DNA of 64,000 nt from Liolophura sinensis. Lineage: Eukaryota > Mollusca > Polyplacophora > Chitonida > Chitonidae. The position numbers were made by a program, and so were the translations under genes. Location: the NCBI RefSeq assembly GCF_032854445.1, contig NC_088301.1:8864281-8928280 (forward strand), in the 5' to 3' direction. The notes under the pieces were generated by a model. The model saw only the letters and a program-made list of their open reading frames with translations, did not search any database and was not told where the DNA came from. Shown in pieces: positions 51,101 to 64,000 of the stretch (its first letter is position 1; each line of letters opens with the position of its first letter).

Positions 51101-54100
51101 CTCATCACTTCTAGGCCTGAACTTGTATATGCTGTCAATTTTCAACCTATTCAACCACTAAAACTCTTTTCTCATTGAGATTTATGCATATAATTAGCAT
51201 GAAAGTGATGCTGAAAATGATTTGTTTGTCATTTGAGATGCAAGCTTCATGCAGCTGTGTATTTTATTTCTCTACACCCCATAGTTCTCTCAGAATGTTT
51301 AAAGATGGTGCTTGCAGAGTCGTTTGAAAAGGTTGAAGAGTTAGAGTGCATGCACGTTTGAATGTTTGTGACTTTACAGCATAGCTATGACAACCATTAT
51401 AACCAGTATGGCCAGGTTAACATTAAGGTTATTATTATGATATCATTTTTGGTATCAGCCTTTAATTTTCATTAATGACGATCAGATGTGCCACGTAATT
51501 GTCTAGGGTGTATCACATATCATGCAGATGAACTGTCACTAAAGACTGTTTGCAAAATTACCAAAGAATACATGTATATAGCCTGCTGATGATGATGATG
51601 ATGGATCCTCAATAACCGTGGTGATGGATGCTATGTGCGTGTGGATTAATAGGCATGCAGTAATGTAGGTGTAATATATAACCAGGTTGACCTTTACAGC
51701 TAAATAGGTCTCCTTTACATGAAATAATAGGGATTTCAGGACAGAGGATAAAACTCATTATGAACAGTCAGACTTAATTGTCACTTGGTGCCTTCAGTGT
51801 TCATTTAGCATGTTTATGTTTCTTTTTCTCAGAGTTAATGATAACTTTTCGATGTTTATGATGATTGTTTTGTTTTTTTGTTTTTTTTTAATTCTAAAAA
51901 GGGTCATTGTCAGATCTTATTTATATGGTTTTCATTTCCATGCCATCATTTCTCCTCCTTACATACCATTTCTAACAGTTATTTCATGGTCCCTATTGAA
52001 TGTGTCTTTATCCCTTGTTCCAAGATGCATTCCATCTTTAGGCCATTCCACTTTTATTTGTTGTTGTACAGCCAAAAAATGATTTTTTTTTTCAATATCA
52101 GTAGAGGGTATAAAATGAAAATGAATATTTGAAACTTGAAAATCATTTAATTTGTGGAAAATGTGGATTATCTTGGCAATGTTTCCAAAGACATATATAC
52201 GTGATCATAAAGCGTAGAAAAACAGGAAAATCATGAGGAAAAAATTTTCAGTTTTTTATTTAATTTTTGTCAGACAATGGTATTTCTAATTGTGACAGTT
52301 TTACGCTGTTTTCCAGCTGGTGCCAGCCATTATTCAAAACTCTTTGTTTCATGTACTTGTCATCTTTACATGCACATGGAGTTCTGTGTACATACATAAT
52401 TACATGTGTTATACCTTTGTGTTGCGTCACACAATTAAGCTAAGGATTTACCCCCCGTGATCCTATTAAGAGAATCTGACAGTGTTGATCACCTGTCCTA
52501 GATTTATAACAAAGCCCAAGAGGGATTTAGTTGGGTCTGCACATGCTGCTCTCCCAATGAGGCCTGGTCTTGTGGACATTAATACCTGAGGAGGGCATCC
52601 TGCCTGCCTGCCAGCTGCACTCCCCGTCAGTATTACACTGCCCTCTATCTGTACATGTACAGGTACACCAGATGGCTACATGCTTGCAAACCTGGCCATT
52701 TCCCAACAATTATTTGAATTGCCGAAGACTGTGTAAAGTCTAGGCTTAAAGGGAAATTGCTTGTGTTGATTTGCCCCCACCAGCCCATGCTGAATTCCCA
52801 TTTATAAAGCGTTCAGGTAGTGGTACAATATATAGCTCCTTCTGACTGGCATGCTGGCTACTTCAGCCTTCATCTTCTATGCTTACAAAGAGTCACAGAT
52901 GCCTATACAGACTGTATATGCGCGTATAGTCATTGGAGCAGGCTGATATCACTGTAGAAGTGGGAAAAGACAGTATCTGCATATTAAACCCTGTAACAGC
53001 TCAAGTCTCTGTAAAGCTGGAACCGTTACAAATTGGCTCAATTTTATACTGATGAGTCATACAGGTGAAAAGGGATTGATTTCACTGCTGCTTCCAGTGT
53101 TGCTGTCTGTTAACTGCGGACTGCAGCCGTTTGCCTAAAGCTGCATGAAGGCTGTGTGACTCAGGTGCCTCAAGCTTCTCTGCCCAGCTCTCTCGGCCAT
53201 CTGTACCTGGCTGTCATTACCACAGACTTCCTTCACCTGCTGAGGCCAGGGATTTCATACCTGAAGTTATAATATCACAGTGGTCATTGTATGTGAAAAG
53301 CTGGGCGGTTTGGGCTGCCGATGGCTGGGTTGCTGGCCTAGTTTGATGCAGCGTTATTATGTAGATGTGATGATAACAATGAAACTGTAGGCCTCATGGA
53401 ATACTGTGGACAACAGACGAGTCAAATGGCAGATGGCAGGTACAGCTAGAGGAGTCGGGTGCATATGAGACTTTTGTGGATTATCTGACATCATTGAGTT
53501 TCTATGGCCAAGACATCATAGTTGTCTTCAGTTTTATCTTCAACCATACCTTGAGGTGTAACCAGTCATGTCATCAGAATATCTGACAGCTCTAAGTGTA
53601 TAGCTATAGCCAGAGTGTTGTGGTTGACTTTGACTTCATCTTCAGCACTACTTTAAGACATAACCAGTACTGTCTGTTGAATGGTACACAGCTGTCCCAG
53701 AAGTGCTTGTTGAATTCTCTACACTGTGATTGTATGGTTCTTGTATCAATATAGGTGGACCCAAACAACCAAGCTTCCTGTTCTCATTGATTCTGACTGG
53801 ATTAAAAGGCAGCTAGCGTTGATTCTGTTTGAGGTATGGTGAATGCAGGCTTGTTGCATCACACCATTTAGTGCCAATCAACTGCTGTTGTAATTGTGCT
53901 GCACAAAATTGTTGTTTTAGCATACTGCCGCAGTTGGGCATGCACTTCTCTGTTGAAGGAGTGGTGAATTGCCGTTGACATTCATATGAAAAGCATTGAA
54001 GTCTTAGGTTCAAATTTTTATGGACAGACCAGTGAATTATGATATGATTGACCCTGCTTGAATTGACTTCCATTTTATACAAATAGATTTGCCTTTCTTA

Positions 54101-54415
54101 CATGTATGTAAATATGGCCAACCTCTGAAATCTTCCACGTAAAATTTCCACTTGCAGTAACCATTGTACAACTGAATCTACTTTCATAATCCACCTGTGT
54201 ATGGAAGTACATCTAGCAAAGTGCAGCCACACTAAATGGATTGGGGAATGTCCTGTGAGCTAATCATTCTTAGTTCCTTCGTGTATGGTCTGACCAAATG
54301 CCTAGGTAAACGGAGCTGTACCTCGCCGTCTCGTGGTCTGCGTCATTACCCTGACAGACACTACGTGTTGTTATCCTGGATGACCTCTCCTGCTTACTGA
54401 GGTAATATTGCTATC

Positions 54416-54472
54416 ATGCCCATCGGAAGCAGCCGTCAATATCTGCGTCTGGATGGAGATGTGGATGTTCAG
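54416..54472 (+). CDS. possible first coding exon (weak)
   Basis: ATG with A at -3, then 19 codons reading MPIGSSRQYLRLDGDVDVQ up to a GTGATT donor, with an in-frame TGA 18 nt upstream. It sits at the end of a GC-richer island. I do not recognise the peptide, and a 19-codon frame can arise by chance. It might be an alternative start for the ARFGAP1-side transcript, another gene's first exon, or nothing. Confidence 0.15.
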
Positions 54473-54865
54473 GTGATTATGTTAACGTCACACTGGGTTT
54501 TGTGTTGATTGTAATTATTTTACACTGATTAGGTGTAGCCTTTTTTTTTGTGCATTAGGTGTATAGGTTTTGCGCTGACTGTTATGTCACCTGTGCAAAA
54601 AACTAGGACAAGGTTAGTAGGGGCATTGGGAGGGCAGTTGCAAGTATGTCACACATACAGAATTTTGGATAGGCTTTAAAGGTGTAGAGAGGTCATTACT
54701 TTATGTCACATGTTGTCCAAAGGTCGATAGATTACTCTGTGGGCAGAGTAATCCATAAAATTGGCCACCATCGTAAAAATTTTCCAGCAAATTTTTGCAT
54801 TCATTACCTTTTCCCCCATTTCATTAATTCCCCTTATACTGTGCTTAAATACAAGAGGATGTTTC

Positions 54866-54963
54866 CAGTCTAACTAATTTGTTTCCAGCTTGAATACATT
54901 TGTTTCCAGGGTGAATAATTTGTTTCCAGTCTGAATGATTTGATTCCAGCCTGAATAATTTGC
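54866..54963. repeat. 21-22-bp tandem array
   Basis: About five units of TTTGTTTCCAGTCTGAATAA with small changes. Confidence 0.88.
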
Positions 54964-56231
54964 TCTTGATTTATCATGGATGTCCAAGATGTACATGTCT
55001 TTTGTTGATTGTGAACTGATGTTTAGTAGAGAAGATTTGTTGGCTAAGCTGTTCATCAGCTCTGTAGACCTGCAAAATTTTTCAGCATTAATCCATGGCT
55101 ATAACCATGTGTGTGTAATTTTGCATTTTCTTCTATGATGGATGAGGTACATATACATTTGCACTGTACACTTGACAAACATCTGGCTTATCAGATGTTT
55201 GCATCGTGTCTGTCTGTTGTCCATACCTGACTGTTTCTATAGAAGGCAACCATTGACCATTGATCTGTTAGATAATGGTGCACAGATTATCCACAACTGA
55301 TGACCTGATGTCATTTGTACAACAGTAAAGTGGAAACGTGGTGTGTGCGTGTTCTGCTTTTCTTAACCTTCTTTTACTGTGGTAGATGTTAATGCTGTAG
55401 TCTTCGGCACGTATGTTATGCATGTATGTTTCTGTACTGTTTATTTTGAAAATATTTTGTTGTGATTGTCTATTTTTATTTTAATAAATTCTTATTATAT
55501 TTTTTTAACTTCTGAATATTGAAGTGAGCTGCTAAAAGCAAGCCTTGCATGCTAAAGAAAAACATTTTTTAATCATGTATATTTTTAAATTTCATTTAGA
55601 ATTTTATAATATATTTTCATACCAACTTTTAATTTCAGTGTAATGTTTGAACAGTCATATGCAAGAGCCTGATTACCAAACATTAAATATTCACGCCCTG
55701 ACATATGCAGCTGTTATATATTGTCTTTAGGCTATTCTAATACGATTCCACTAGTTTGTTGTTTGACTTGCTGTTCAGAACACCAAGGTGTTTTCCCAGA
55801 ATCGAGCTACCGCAAAAATTGCGTTCAAATATATTGTCATTTTCATGTATAATATTTATGGTATAATCTATATAAAGTGTAAATGCAGATACTTACAATA
55901 TAAGTATTACGGTACAATAAAGATGCCATTTCATTATTGAACGCTGTATATACATGGCGTCTAATATATGCTTAAGTGTTCATCAAACAATTGACAGAAA
56001 TGCAGCATTGTTCCTTTGATAATAAATTTTACATTTGTGCAGTACATGTATGCAGTGCTGGTGGTAGCAACATATCAGTATCCAGATAACACCACTCTGG
56101 CCATAACAGGTATAGCCATATATGGCCTTTGAAAAAAAAGGAAGAAATTCCATGATTTAGTAAGTGCACTCCCACATGTTGGATACAGTGGTTCCACACT
56201 GAAGTCTAGGAGGTAATATTACCCTACTTCT

Positions 56232-56446
56232 TCTAATTTTTGGGACACCTGAGCTGCTCTTTTTAGCCAGTATACATGTAATTGTAGCAGGAATACTGGG
56301 CTTGTTTCTTTTCACTTGGTTAATCCATCTAGTGAACAATATATTCATATCTTTTACTTTTCCCCCAAAAATGGGAAAGAAATGTAATTCTCTTTCTTTC
56401 AGCACGACTAATGTTTGTCCTGAAAATTAAAAGAAATAGGATACAT
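56232..56446 (+). repeat. dispersed repeat, copy 2 of 2
   Basis: Shares TTTTTGGGACACCTGAGCTG, CAGTATACATGTAAT and AAATTAAAAGAAATAGG with 25775-25965. Confidence 0.65.
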
Positions 56447-56454
56447 GACCCGTC

Positions 56455-56815
56455 AGTATGTTCATGCCCCCATGTTGAATTGAACCACTATAGCACTGTT
56501 ATGAACACTTGATACGGACATCACTAGTATCTGTTCATGCCCCCATGTTGAATTGAACCACTATAGCACTGTTATGAACACTTGATACGGACATCACTAG
56601 TATCTGTTCATGCTCCCATGTTGAATTGAACCACTACATGTATAGCACTGTTATGAACACTTGATACTGACATCACTAGTATCTGTTCATGCTCCCATGT
56701 TGAATTGAACCACTATAGCACTGTTATGAACACTTGATACGGACATCACTAGTATCTGTTTATGCTCCCATGTTGATTTGAACACTGTCCCACTATCATG
56801 AATACTTGATACTGA
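56455..56815. repeat. 73-bp tandem array
   Basis: Five units with CCATGTTGAATTGAACCACT at 56470, 56543, 56616, 56695 and 56768 (the last diverged). One unit has a 6-bp insertion, so one step is 79 bp. Confidence 0.95.
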
Positions 56816-58167
56816 TCATGACATACTTCTAACACATTGACACACTTCAGCTTACTGTTTCTGTAACAATGCACTACATGCACATGTACTATTGTAACCC
56901 AGCTTTAACCATGCATGCAAGCAATTATTTGCCTGTTGCATAATTCATTGCAATCAATATGTGCAACATGTGCCTCCTCTGCGCTCTTCTTGTAGCACAG
57001 AGACACCACATATACAAGGCTCCCAGAGGTTCTTGAAATCCTTGAGCGCGCTTGAATTCTGCTGTTGTCCTTAGAAAAGGGGATGCGAGTATTTCAGTAC
57101 TTATTTGCAATAAGTATTTGATATTGTGATATTGATAATGTGCTATGTTCTTTAAGGACAGAGTAATAAGCTACCATATCGGAATAGTGTCCCTAAATCC
57201 ACACGTGAATCTACATACACATGTATGTACTCATTAAAATTGAATATCTTTGAACGTCTGGGGAAAAAAGACATTAGTAGGTCCTAAAAAGTCTGTGAAA
57301 GACAGATACCTGAAAACTCAAGCCATATCTTCAGCATGTAAAAGTGGAGAAACAGACCAAGACTCAAATTAAAACATTTGGTTAATTTCACAGTTGTATA
57401 AGCTGTATGGTTAAATCTTAGGTGATTAGCATAGAATGTATATTGTATACATGTGTTCAAGTTTCCTTGTCGGTACATGGAATTATGAGTCCAGATTTAT
57501 TCTTATGAACAATTCCTAGAAGGCCCTGAAGTGCTCTGGAGAAAGGGCATAAATGTTCACACATGCAGATAGTGCCTGATTTAGTACATGTTTTCTGCCT
57601 TTGATTAAGGAACATGTGTACTCAGTGGAGACTGTTACAGCTTAAGCTTTGTGTTGCTGAAGATTAGCTGGTAATTGTTCGGGCTCGGAGGGTTCCATGG
57701 GACCTTGCCTTAAGTTTCCATCACCCATGAAGCCAACTTAGTGCTGTTATTCAAGAAAAATGCCTGAAGTAGGAAGTACATTCATAATATTCAATACACA
57801 TGTGCATATTAAGTGGTATGCAAAGGAATCAACATTATTACATGTACTATGTATTTTGTCCTTGTGATTTTCTTGACAGTTGTTTGACTATTCAGAAATC
57901 TGCTTTGAGAATTAAATCTTGCACAGAAGATGTAGATTTGTATGTATGAAATGAGCACAAAAACATTGATTTTATTACTGCGTCTGCCCCGATATATAAC
58001 TGCCTCTTCACTTCGTCCTACTTTTAAAGCTTGTTGCATTGTTGTTGGCAGGAGAATTTATTGAGGGTCATATATCTGTAACCTTGAGCTTGTGTCAAGC
58101 AGACCTGTGTCTTATACCGGTACATGTATAAGAAATCTTGTAAATGTGCATTTAAAGTTCACTCAGG

Positions 58168-58368
58168 TAATTCTTCAACCTTTTCGCATGTTTGCGAGGT
58201 ATTTATTCAAGGATATTCTGAAGGCATTATTCTGTGTTGACTGATAAAATTATACTTTTTGTAAAGTTTTGAGTCTTGCCAATCCAACCAGTGTAGTTTT
58301 GCATCCAAAATCAAAAATGTGCACTGAACCTTGATCTTTTATATGTGAAAAGGTGGAGGAATTAGGGT
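58168..58368 (+). mobile_element. TIR element family A, near full length
   Basis: Starts GTAATTCTTCAACCTTTTCG and ends ATGTGAAAAGGTGGAGGAAT: imperfect inverted ends of about 23 bp. Core GACTGATAAAATTATACTTT and CAATCCAACCAGTGTAGTTT. Confidence 0.78.
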
Positions 58369-60161
58369 ATATGTGCATTTACACACCTCATGACATCTGT
58401 CTGCGTACATTTTCCACTAAGAAGGTCAGGCTGACATAACACTTAGCAGGAGGTGTTCACCTCAATAACAAGTGCTCTGAGGAGCAATAATATGATTTGA
58501 TTATAGAATTACATGTACACTGTACGTATATGTGTAGAGAGTGCAGTTGTAGTTCAGCAGGTTCCAATTTAATCTGCAACTTTATCCATTACATGAATTA
58601 TTGTTTTTATTATTCATGCATCAATCAACTGGTTAAAAATACTCGGTGGGTGTAGTATCAAATTTCATTATTAAAATTGCTTTGGTGCATGATCATGGGT
58701 TGATCAATTCATCATGTACCTGTAAAATTGGCCTTTGAGCTCCTAAAAGATGACTGCATGGCTCTTGAATAATATGGTAGTATGCCAGAATCCATCTCCT
58801 GCTGGATGTTGATAGTGGCTTTAAAAGAAAACAAAACTGTAGATAAAAAATATAATGTATGTATTGATAAAGTATCCCACAGGAAGTTTAAAAAGTATAA
58901 CTTTTTTTTGTGATGTGGCATAACAGAGATATCACAGTTCAAAATCACCAATATTTATCAAAAGCACCACCATGTTATTAGTTTTAGACAATCAGGCATA
59001 AGTTATTTCTATAACCCAGAGGACACAGCTGTGTCTGATTACATCGTCTAATCCCTGTTTTACCTTTTTTTTTTTTACCCGTTTTACCCATATGACCATG
59101 AGGTTAACGAGTGACACGACATTGTGTTTCCCGTTGCTCCAACATGGTGCATCCCATGGCCTCATAAGAATTCCTCTGTGGAATTTCATTCATAGTTACC
59201 AAGGATGTCAGGAAAAATTTGTTTATATAGGTCTGTTGCCACCCCTCTTCCTAAATATTAACCCAGGTAATGTTATTTGTTGTCTTTTCTATTAAGGTAG
59301 GACATTTCTCTGGTGAAATGATGTTTCCTTAAAGCTCTGAAGTTTCCATTGCCCATAAAACATACAGCTGAGGTCAATGTCTATGTGACATTGTACTCAG
59401 CCTATTTCTGTGACATTGTACTAAGCTTCGGTGACATCGGTAAGCCTCGGTTCAGACAGTGCTTTGTCTTAGCCAGATTTGGAAATAAAATATTGCAGAA
59501 TATGATTAACAGACTCTGTTAAAGTCTGAAATTACCGTCAAGGTGGCGGCCATCCTCTGGAAAGAGGATTGAGTGGCCGGTTGATTGTATGTATTCACAT
59601 CATGCATCGGCCGTCTAAGTAAATCAGGGCCGTTTGATAAAATGGCTTCTGTCCGCATTATTGGAACTCTGTGCTATTCTGTCAGCAACACAAATGTAGC
59701 ATTGATTATCAATTTGTCACATCCAGCATTTGAGAACAAGCATTTAGTACAATTCATAAGAAATAATCAAGAAGAGTCAGTTAAATAATAGATTACTGTA
59801 GTTCATCTGCATCGGTTATTTTATTCAGAAGTGAAAAACTATGCATGCTGAATTCCATAAACCTTAGTAGTACTAAAAATATGTTATTATTTATTAATTC
59901 ACCTTTATTATTTGAGTTTGGAAATGAATGATACACGAAAGTAACATGCTTTGGTTTTCCAGCATTTCGGAGCTTGCTATTAAAAGAAGTTTGAACAAGT
60001 TGTATTGCCAGCTGCTTATTGAATTTTGGGAGATTGATTACTAATTTTGAAAGGTAATATGCACATGCATGTATGCAGATGAAGGTCATGTGTTCTTAAA
60101 TGTAATTATACTAACTTGGGCTATTGTAAAGAAACAAAAATTCGATTGGATTTGACTGTAA

Positions 60162-60317
60162 GTGGGAAGGTCTGCCAGCAACCTGCGGATGGTTGTGGGT
60201 TTCCCCCGGGCTGTGCCCGGTTTCCGCCCACCATAATGCTGGCCGCCGTCGTATAAGTGAAATATTCTTGAGTATGGCGTAAAACACCAATCAAATAAAT
60301 AAATAAATAAATAAATC
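60162..60317 (+). mobile_element. SINE family 1 copy, head missing
   Basis: GTGGGAAGGTCTGCCAGCAA through GCCGCCGTCGTATAAGTGAA to a (AAAT)n tail. The best-preserved core in the window, so perhaps one of the youngest copies. Confidence 0.9.
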
Positions 60318-63300
60318 CATTGGATTTGAAGCAAGATCAACTTTTGCCAAAAAATCTCTACATGTAACAGTCGTAAGACATGATAACAGATACAAAAATT
60401 GCATGCACCTGCACACATATTTAGTAAAAGGTAAACATACGCACGTGTACACCATTGTAGATAGAGGAACAAGTTTCCTGTTTTCCCACATAAATGATGA
60501 TAATTTTCCACCTCAAGCACTTCTGTTCAAGCTGCGTCATGTACAGGTGCTGTTTCTCCACATGAACTGTTCCCCAATGTGTGTTTTGTTAAAATGATTA
60601 TGCAAGGGAAATTTACATGTAAGTACATGTAAGTATGTGTACAAGGAGAAAAAAGCACCTTTATCATACAGTTGTGCAAATAGATTCCTCCATGTATGAT
60701 TGTTTCCAGTGTTAAACATGTAGAACTTATACTAAAGCTACACTACAGCTCTCACCTTATCACCATGGCAACTTCTAAAACTTGAAAGAAACTGCCTGTA
60801 TCACTATAAAATATAAGGCAGTAGGAAATCGGTGATTGATTTGCTTGCTGGAAGCTGGTAAAGGCTGTTGAACAAACCTTATAGCACTATTTACACATTA
60901 TGCCAGTGAAGAAACATAATTAAATGAAGAAAACATTGCAACAATTCATGAACACAGAAAGTAATGCGGTTATTTGAGGACATGTACAATTGTTGTTAAA
61001 CGATATACTCAAAAACTTGTAGGAGGAGTACATGTATGCCAGAATGCTCAGGGTTGACCATCGATTAAAATATCTTTGAAATGCACATAAGCGTGTACAG
61101 TTTAAAGCTGTTTTTAAGGGATACAAAAATTACATGCACAGTACAGCATGCGACTATCAAGAGTTATACAGTACTTACAAATATTCTCCCAAACACCTTG
61201 ATTAAGAATTGCAACAAATTTTATGAGTGATCCTATGCATCACGTTATTAATTTCCATAAAGAATTTGTATTCGTTCTAATCTAGCTCCGTTTCTTCAGC
61301 TTTCGATTTTCACATGTACACATAATGATTATTAATGTACACGTTACGGGTATTGTTTTTGCGTGAATCCATCCTAATTTCTTACATTATATATGACTTA
61401 TATACTTTCCACCACCTACCTCAACACGATTTAAAGGTGTGAAATAAATTAGATTTCCATTAAATCTATGTAAACAAGATTCAAGTGGATAAAATAAAAC
61501 AAAATAAAAAATTACAGCTCAGTTTGTTTAATTTTTATTAATAGCTCTTAAACTGAGTGAATGACCATACATTTTGACTTCTGCTTTCTTAATTCTTTGG
61601 TGCCGTTTTGGAAATTGGTCTTGGAACTTATAGGAGAAGAAAACATAAAAATGATGCCAAAATCAGATGAAAGATCATCAAAACTTATTTGCAAATATGG
61701 TCTTTAATGCTTTTCTTTTTTCAAGAGAAAAGGGTATTTGAAAATATTTTTGTATGGTGGGTATTTGGGACCAACTTTTGGTATTTGTCGTTGTTGCATA
61801 ATAATGTTGTGATGCTTGTCTAATAAATGTATTTGAGTGTAAATTTGTTGTTCATATCGAAACGTATGCATTTAACCCAAATTAGGATAATATTTATGGA
61901 CATATTAAAAATACAAATACGATTCAAATTGAGGTTTAGTACATTTTTCAGCTATTAAACCTGTGTTACATTTTCATTTATGACATTATTAAATAAAGAA
62001 TATAAATGCCTAAAGGTGGGCAAAAATTATTTTTAAGTGTCTTTTTCTCCTTCAGAAAACATTGGAAAAGATATTGAAAACCACATTTAGGAATAACCTT
62101 TCTTGCTCTTTCGTTTGAACTTGGTCATTTTTACGTTTTCTCAACCTTTTAATATTGACCCAAAACATATATTATGGGTGATGGCTGGTATATAAATGTC
62201 TGCTTTCATGCCTAGATGCTTTTAACATTAAAACAAAAATTATATTTTTCTGCTTGGAGCGTAATGCATAGAAGCATGTACATATAAATACATGTATGCC
62301 ATTCTCAAACCGTCTAATGTTTCAGTATTGTGGTGAAGTGAGGTAATTTAGCTTTGAAAATTGAAGCTCATGACTTGATATCTGTCATTTAGGGCTATTT
62401 TCTTTGTGTATGAATGGTCGTTATGAGTATAGCAGATTTGATCCCTTTTGATGCTGCAGTTATATCTGTACAGTGTAGTCTTGTGTTCAAATAATAACAG
62501 TTTAAGTATTTACCTCTAATTTGTTTGATTTATTGTCTACCAGTTACCTATATATTCATCTCCTTGGCACTTCCTGCTGAGGAAACAATCAATATGAGCA
62601 GGAATTATATGGGTGTAGCAATGAGCCACATCTGTTTTTCACCCACTCAATCTTATCCTCAAGTGAAATGTTTTCTTCACCATTGAATACATTAATGTAA
62701 TGGATAGATGTATTTTATTATGATTAGAGAGAATCTATCAAAAGTAACAGCTTTTGTATGATTATCTAGCTTGATAGATGAACTGCCTGGGAATTTCAGT
62801 TGTTGTTTTGTATTATCAATTCTGCAAGCATCACTGCTCAAAAACAAAGATAAATTGTACTGAAATTCTACCCAGTGTAGCACCTAGCTCATGGCTGACA
62901 CAAAAAGGAAATCAAAATTTATTTCTGCATCATATGTTATCAGTTGTGTTGTAAATCATGTAAATTTTTGGTCTATATTACATCTTGTTCTGTTGTCCGA
63001 CGAGCACATAAAAATCAAACTCACCAAAAACCAGTGCTGTTTCCATCATTATGTTTAACTGCTGGCATTGTGAACCAGTCAGGTGGATAGAATTTGGCAT
63101 TGAATCAAACTGATGACAGCACCTTTATTGTTAAAATGGTAATACTGCATGATAGCTAGAAGAATTAGAACTAGGAACTCTTTTGATGATGAATTCATCT
63201 ATTAAAGGCATGTGACTTCTTGGAAATTTAGCCTCTGTTTTCGCCATGTTTATTTGAGATCATAGAGAAAGTGTACGTTCTTTTATTTCCATGAATGACT

Positions 63301-64000
63301 TTGACCTACAATTACTCAGTTATTTCACATACACCACAGACATGCGCAGTAAAATATGGCAGAAAGTTGACTTTCAGAGATAAATGAAATCATAGTTTCC
63401 AACGGCAGTTTTCATTGGACATGACTTGTGAACATGCTAGTCAGATACGGACACTAGCCCAGATACAAGCATGTACTTATGATTTCCCTCAGACTATCAC
63501 ATCAGGGTTTAATTATGCACAGCTGGCTATTAAATTGTTCTTCATGTAAGATGACACAGAAACAGAAAACAAAGATGACTGTTTGTTTAAGGCTAAGGCT
63601 ACAATATCATTTGGTTCTTACTTATTTCATACTGCGCAGAGAAAAACTGTTAATAAATATTACTGAGTAAAGTATGAATATACTCTTGTAGATAATGCTC
63701 TTTTTGCAAGGAGAATAGGATATAGCTGCTAACTGGACTTGTAGATCTTTGTCAGGTCTCACGTGAACAAAATATATTTGTGGTTTTCAAACTTCACTTG
63801 TAATGTGAACAATAATATTTTTGTGAATTCTTCTGCGACTTCTTTGTTTATTAATATAATGAATTGTACCCACAAGTATTGTATTGTAATTGGCAGGTGT
63901 CTTTTTTATTTAACTGGTTTGACGTAATTAATTCACTTTGCCATAAAATGTTGTGCTAAGTACAGGAAATAATTATTTGTAACTGCTTTTATATAAATAT

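Larger units (their letters stand above)
32409..64000 (+). other. long stretch after ARFGAP1 exon 7, no confident exon
   Basis: I searched by eye for the expected next ARFGAP1 segment (KFGSxASQKAxELG-like) on the plus strand and found none. The stretch is best read as a long ARFGAP1 intron, with the 3' exons beyond the window. It contains the repeats and fossils listed separately. Slightly GC-richer islands lie near 39985-40165, 46640-46960, 52535-52640, 53090-53260 and 54310-54475, with no supported product. Confidence 0.5.

Overview
The window is animal nuclear DNA, AT-rich and intron-rich. It is most likely from a mollusc or another lophotrochozoan. The coding exons resemble invertebrate orthologues of conserved housekeeping genes. 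The repeats are of a kind I associate with mollusc genomes: tRNA-headed SINEs ending in (AAAT)n, a second tRNA-headed SINE, the 'gtgagtgagtgcttggggttt' tail and small TIR elements. The species cannot be named from sequence alone.

Layout. On the minus strand, positions 24035 down to 520 hold 21 coding exons (768 codons, reading phase closing at every junction) of TAF2, the aminopeptidase-like subunit of the general transcription factor TFIID. The C-terminal third lies off the left edge. Positions 24036-25447 are a 1.4-kb head-to-head intergenic region. On the plus strand, 25448-32408 holds seven coding exons (264 codons) of ARFGAP1, the GTPase-activating protein for Arf1 on Golgi membranes, from the start codon through the first part of the lipid-packing sensor (ALPS) motif. 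The remaining exons were not found, so 32409-64000 is read as a long intron and/or noncoding DNA. It contains repeats, a broken Crypton-type tyrosine recombinase fossil, minisatellites and a few slightly GC-richer islands of unknown meaning.

Main points of interest. (1) TAF2 exon 17 sits at the head of a perfect 91-bp tandem array: 16 extra copies of a 50-nt exon core, nearly all with their own 3' and 5' splice signals. Including any copy would bring in a stop codon within five codons. (2) The end of TAF2 exon 4 and its 5' splice site are also tandemly repeated downstream, giving about four decoy donors. (3) TAF2 has two introns that look U12-type (minor spliceosome). One has the donor ATATCCTT and apparent AT-AT termini, the other has the donor GTATCCTG. 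Both have near-consensus branch sites, with 11 nt between branch point and splice site. (4) TAF2 introns carry at least six separate minisatellites, one of which keeps a 230-codon reading frame with a 27-residue period.

TAF2 helps TFIID recognise core promoters and ARFGAP1 drives COPI coat dynamics. They are not known to act together. What links them here is a possibly shared, divergent promoter region. All family identifications were made by reading translations against remembered family sequences; no search or alignment was run.
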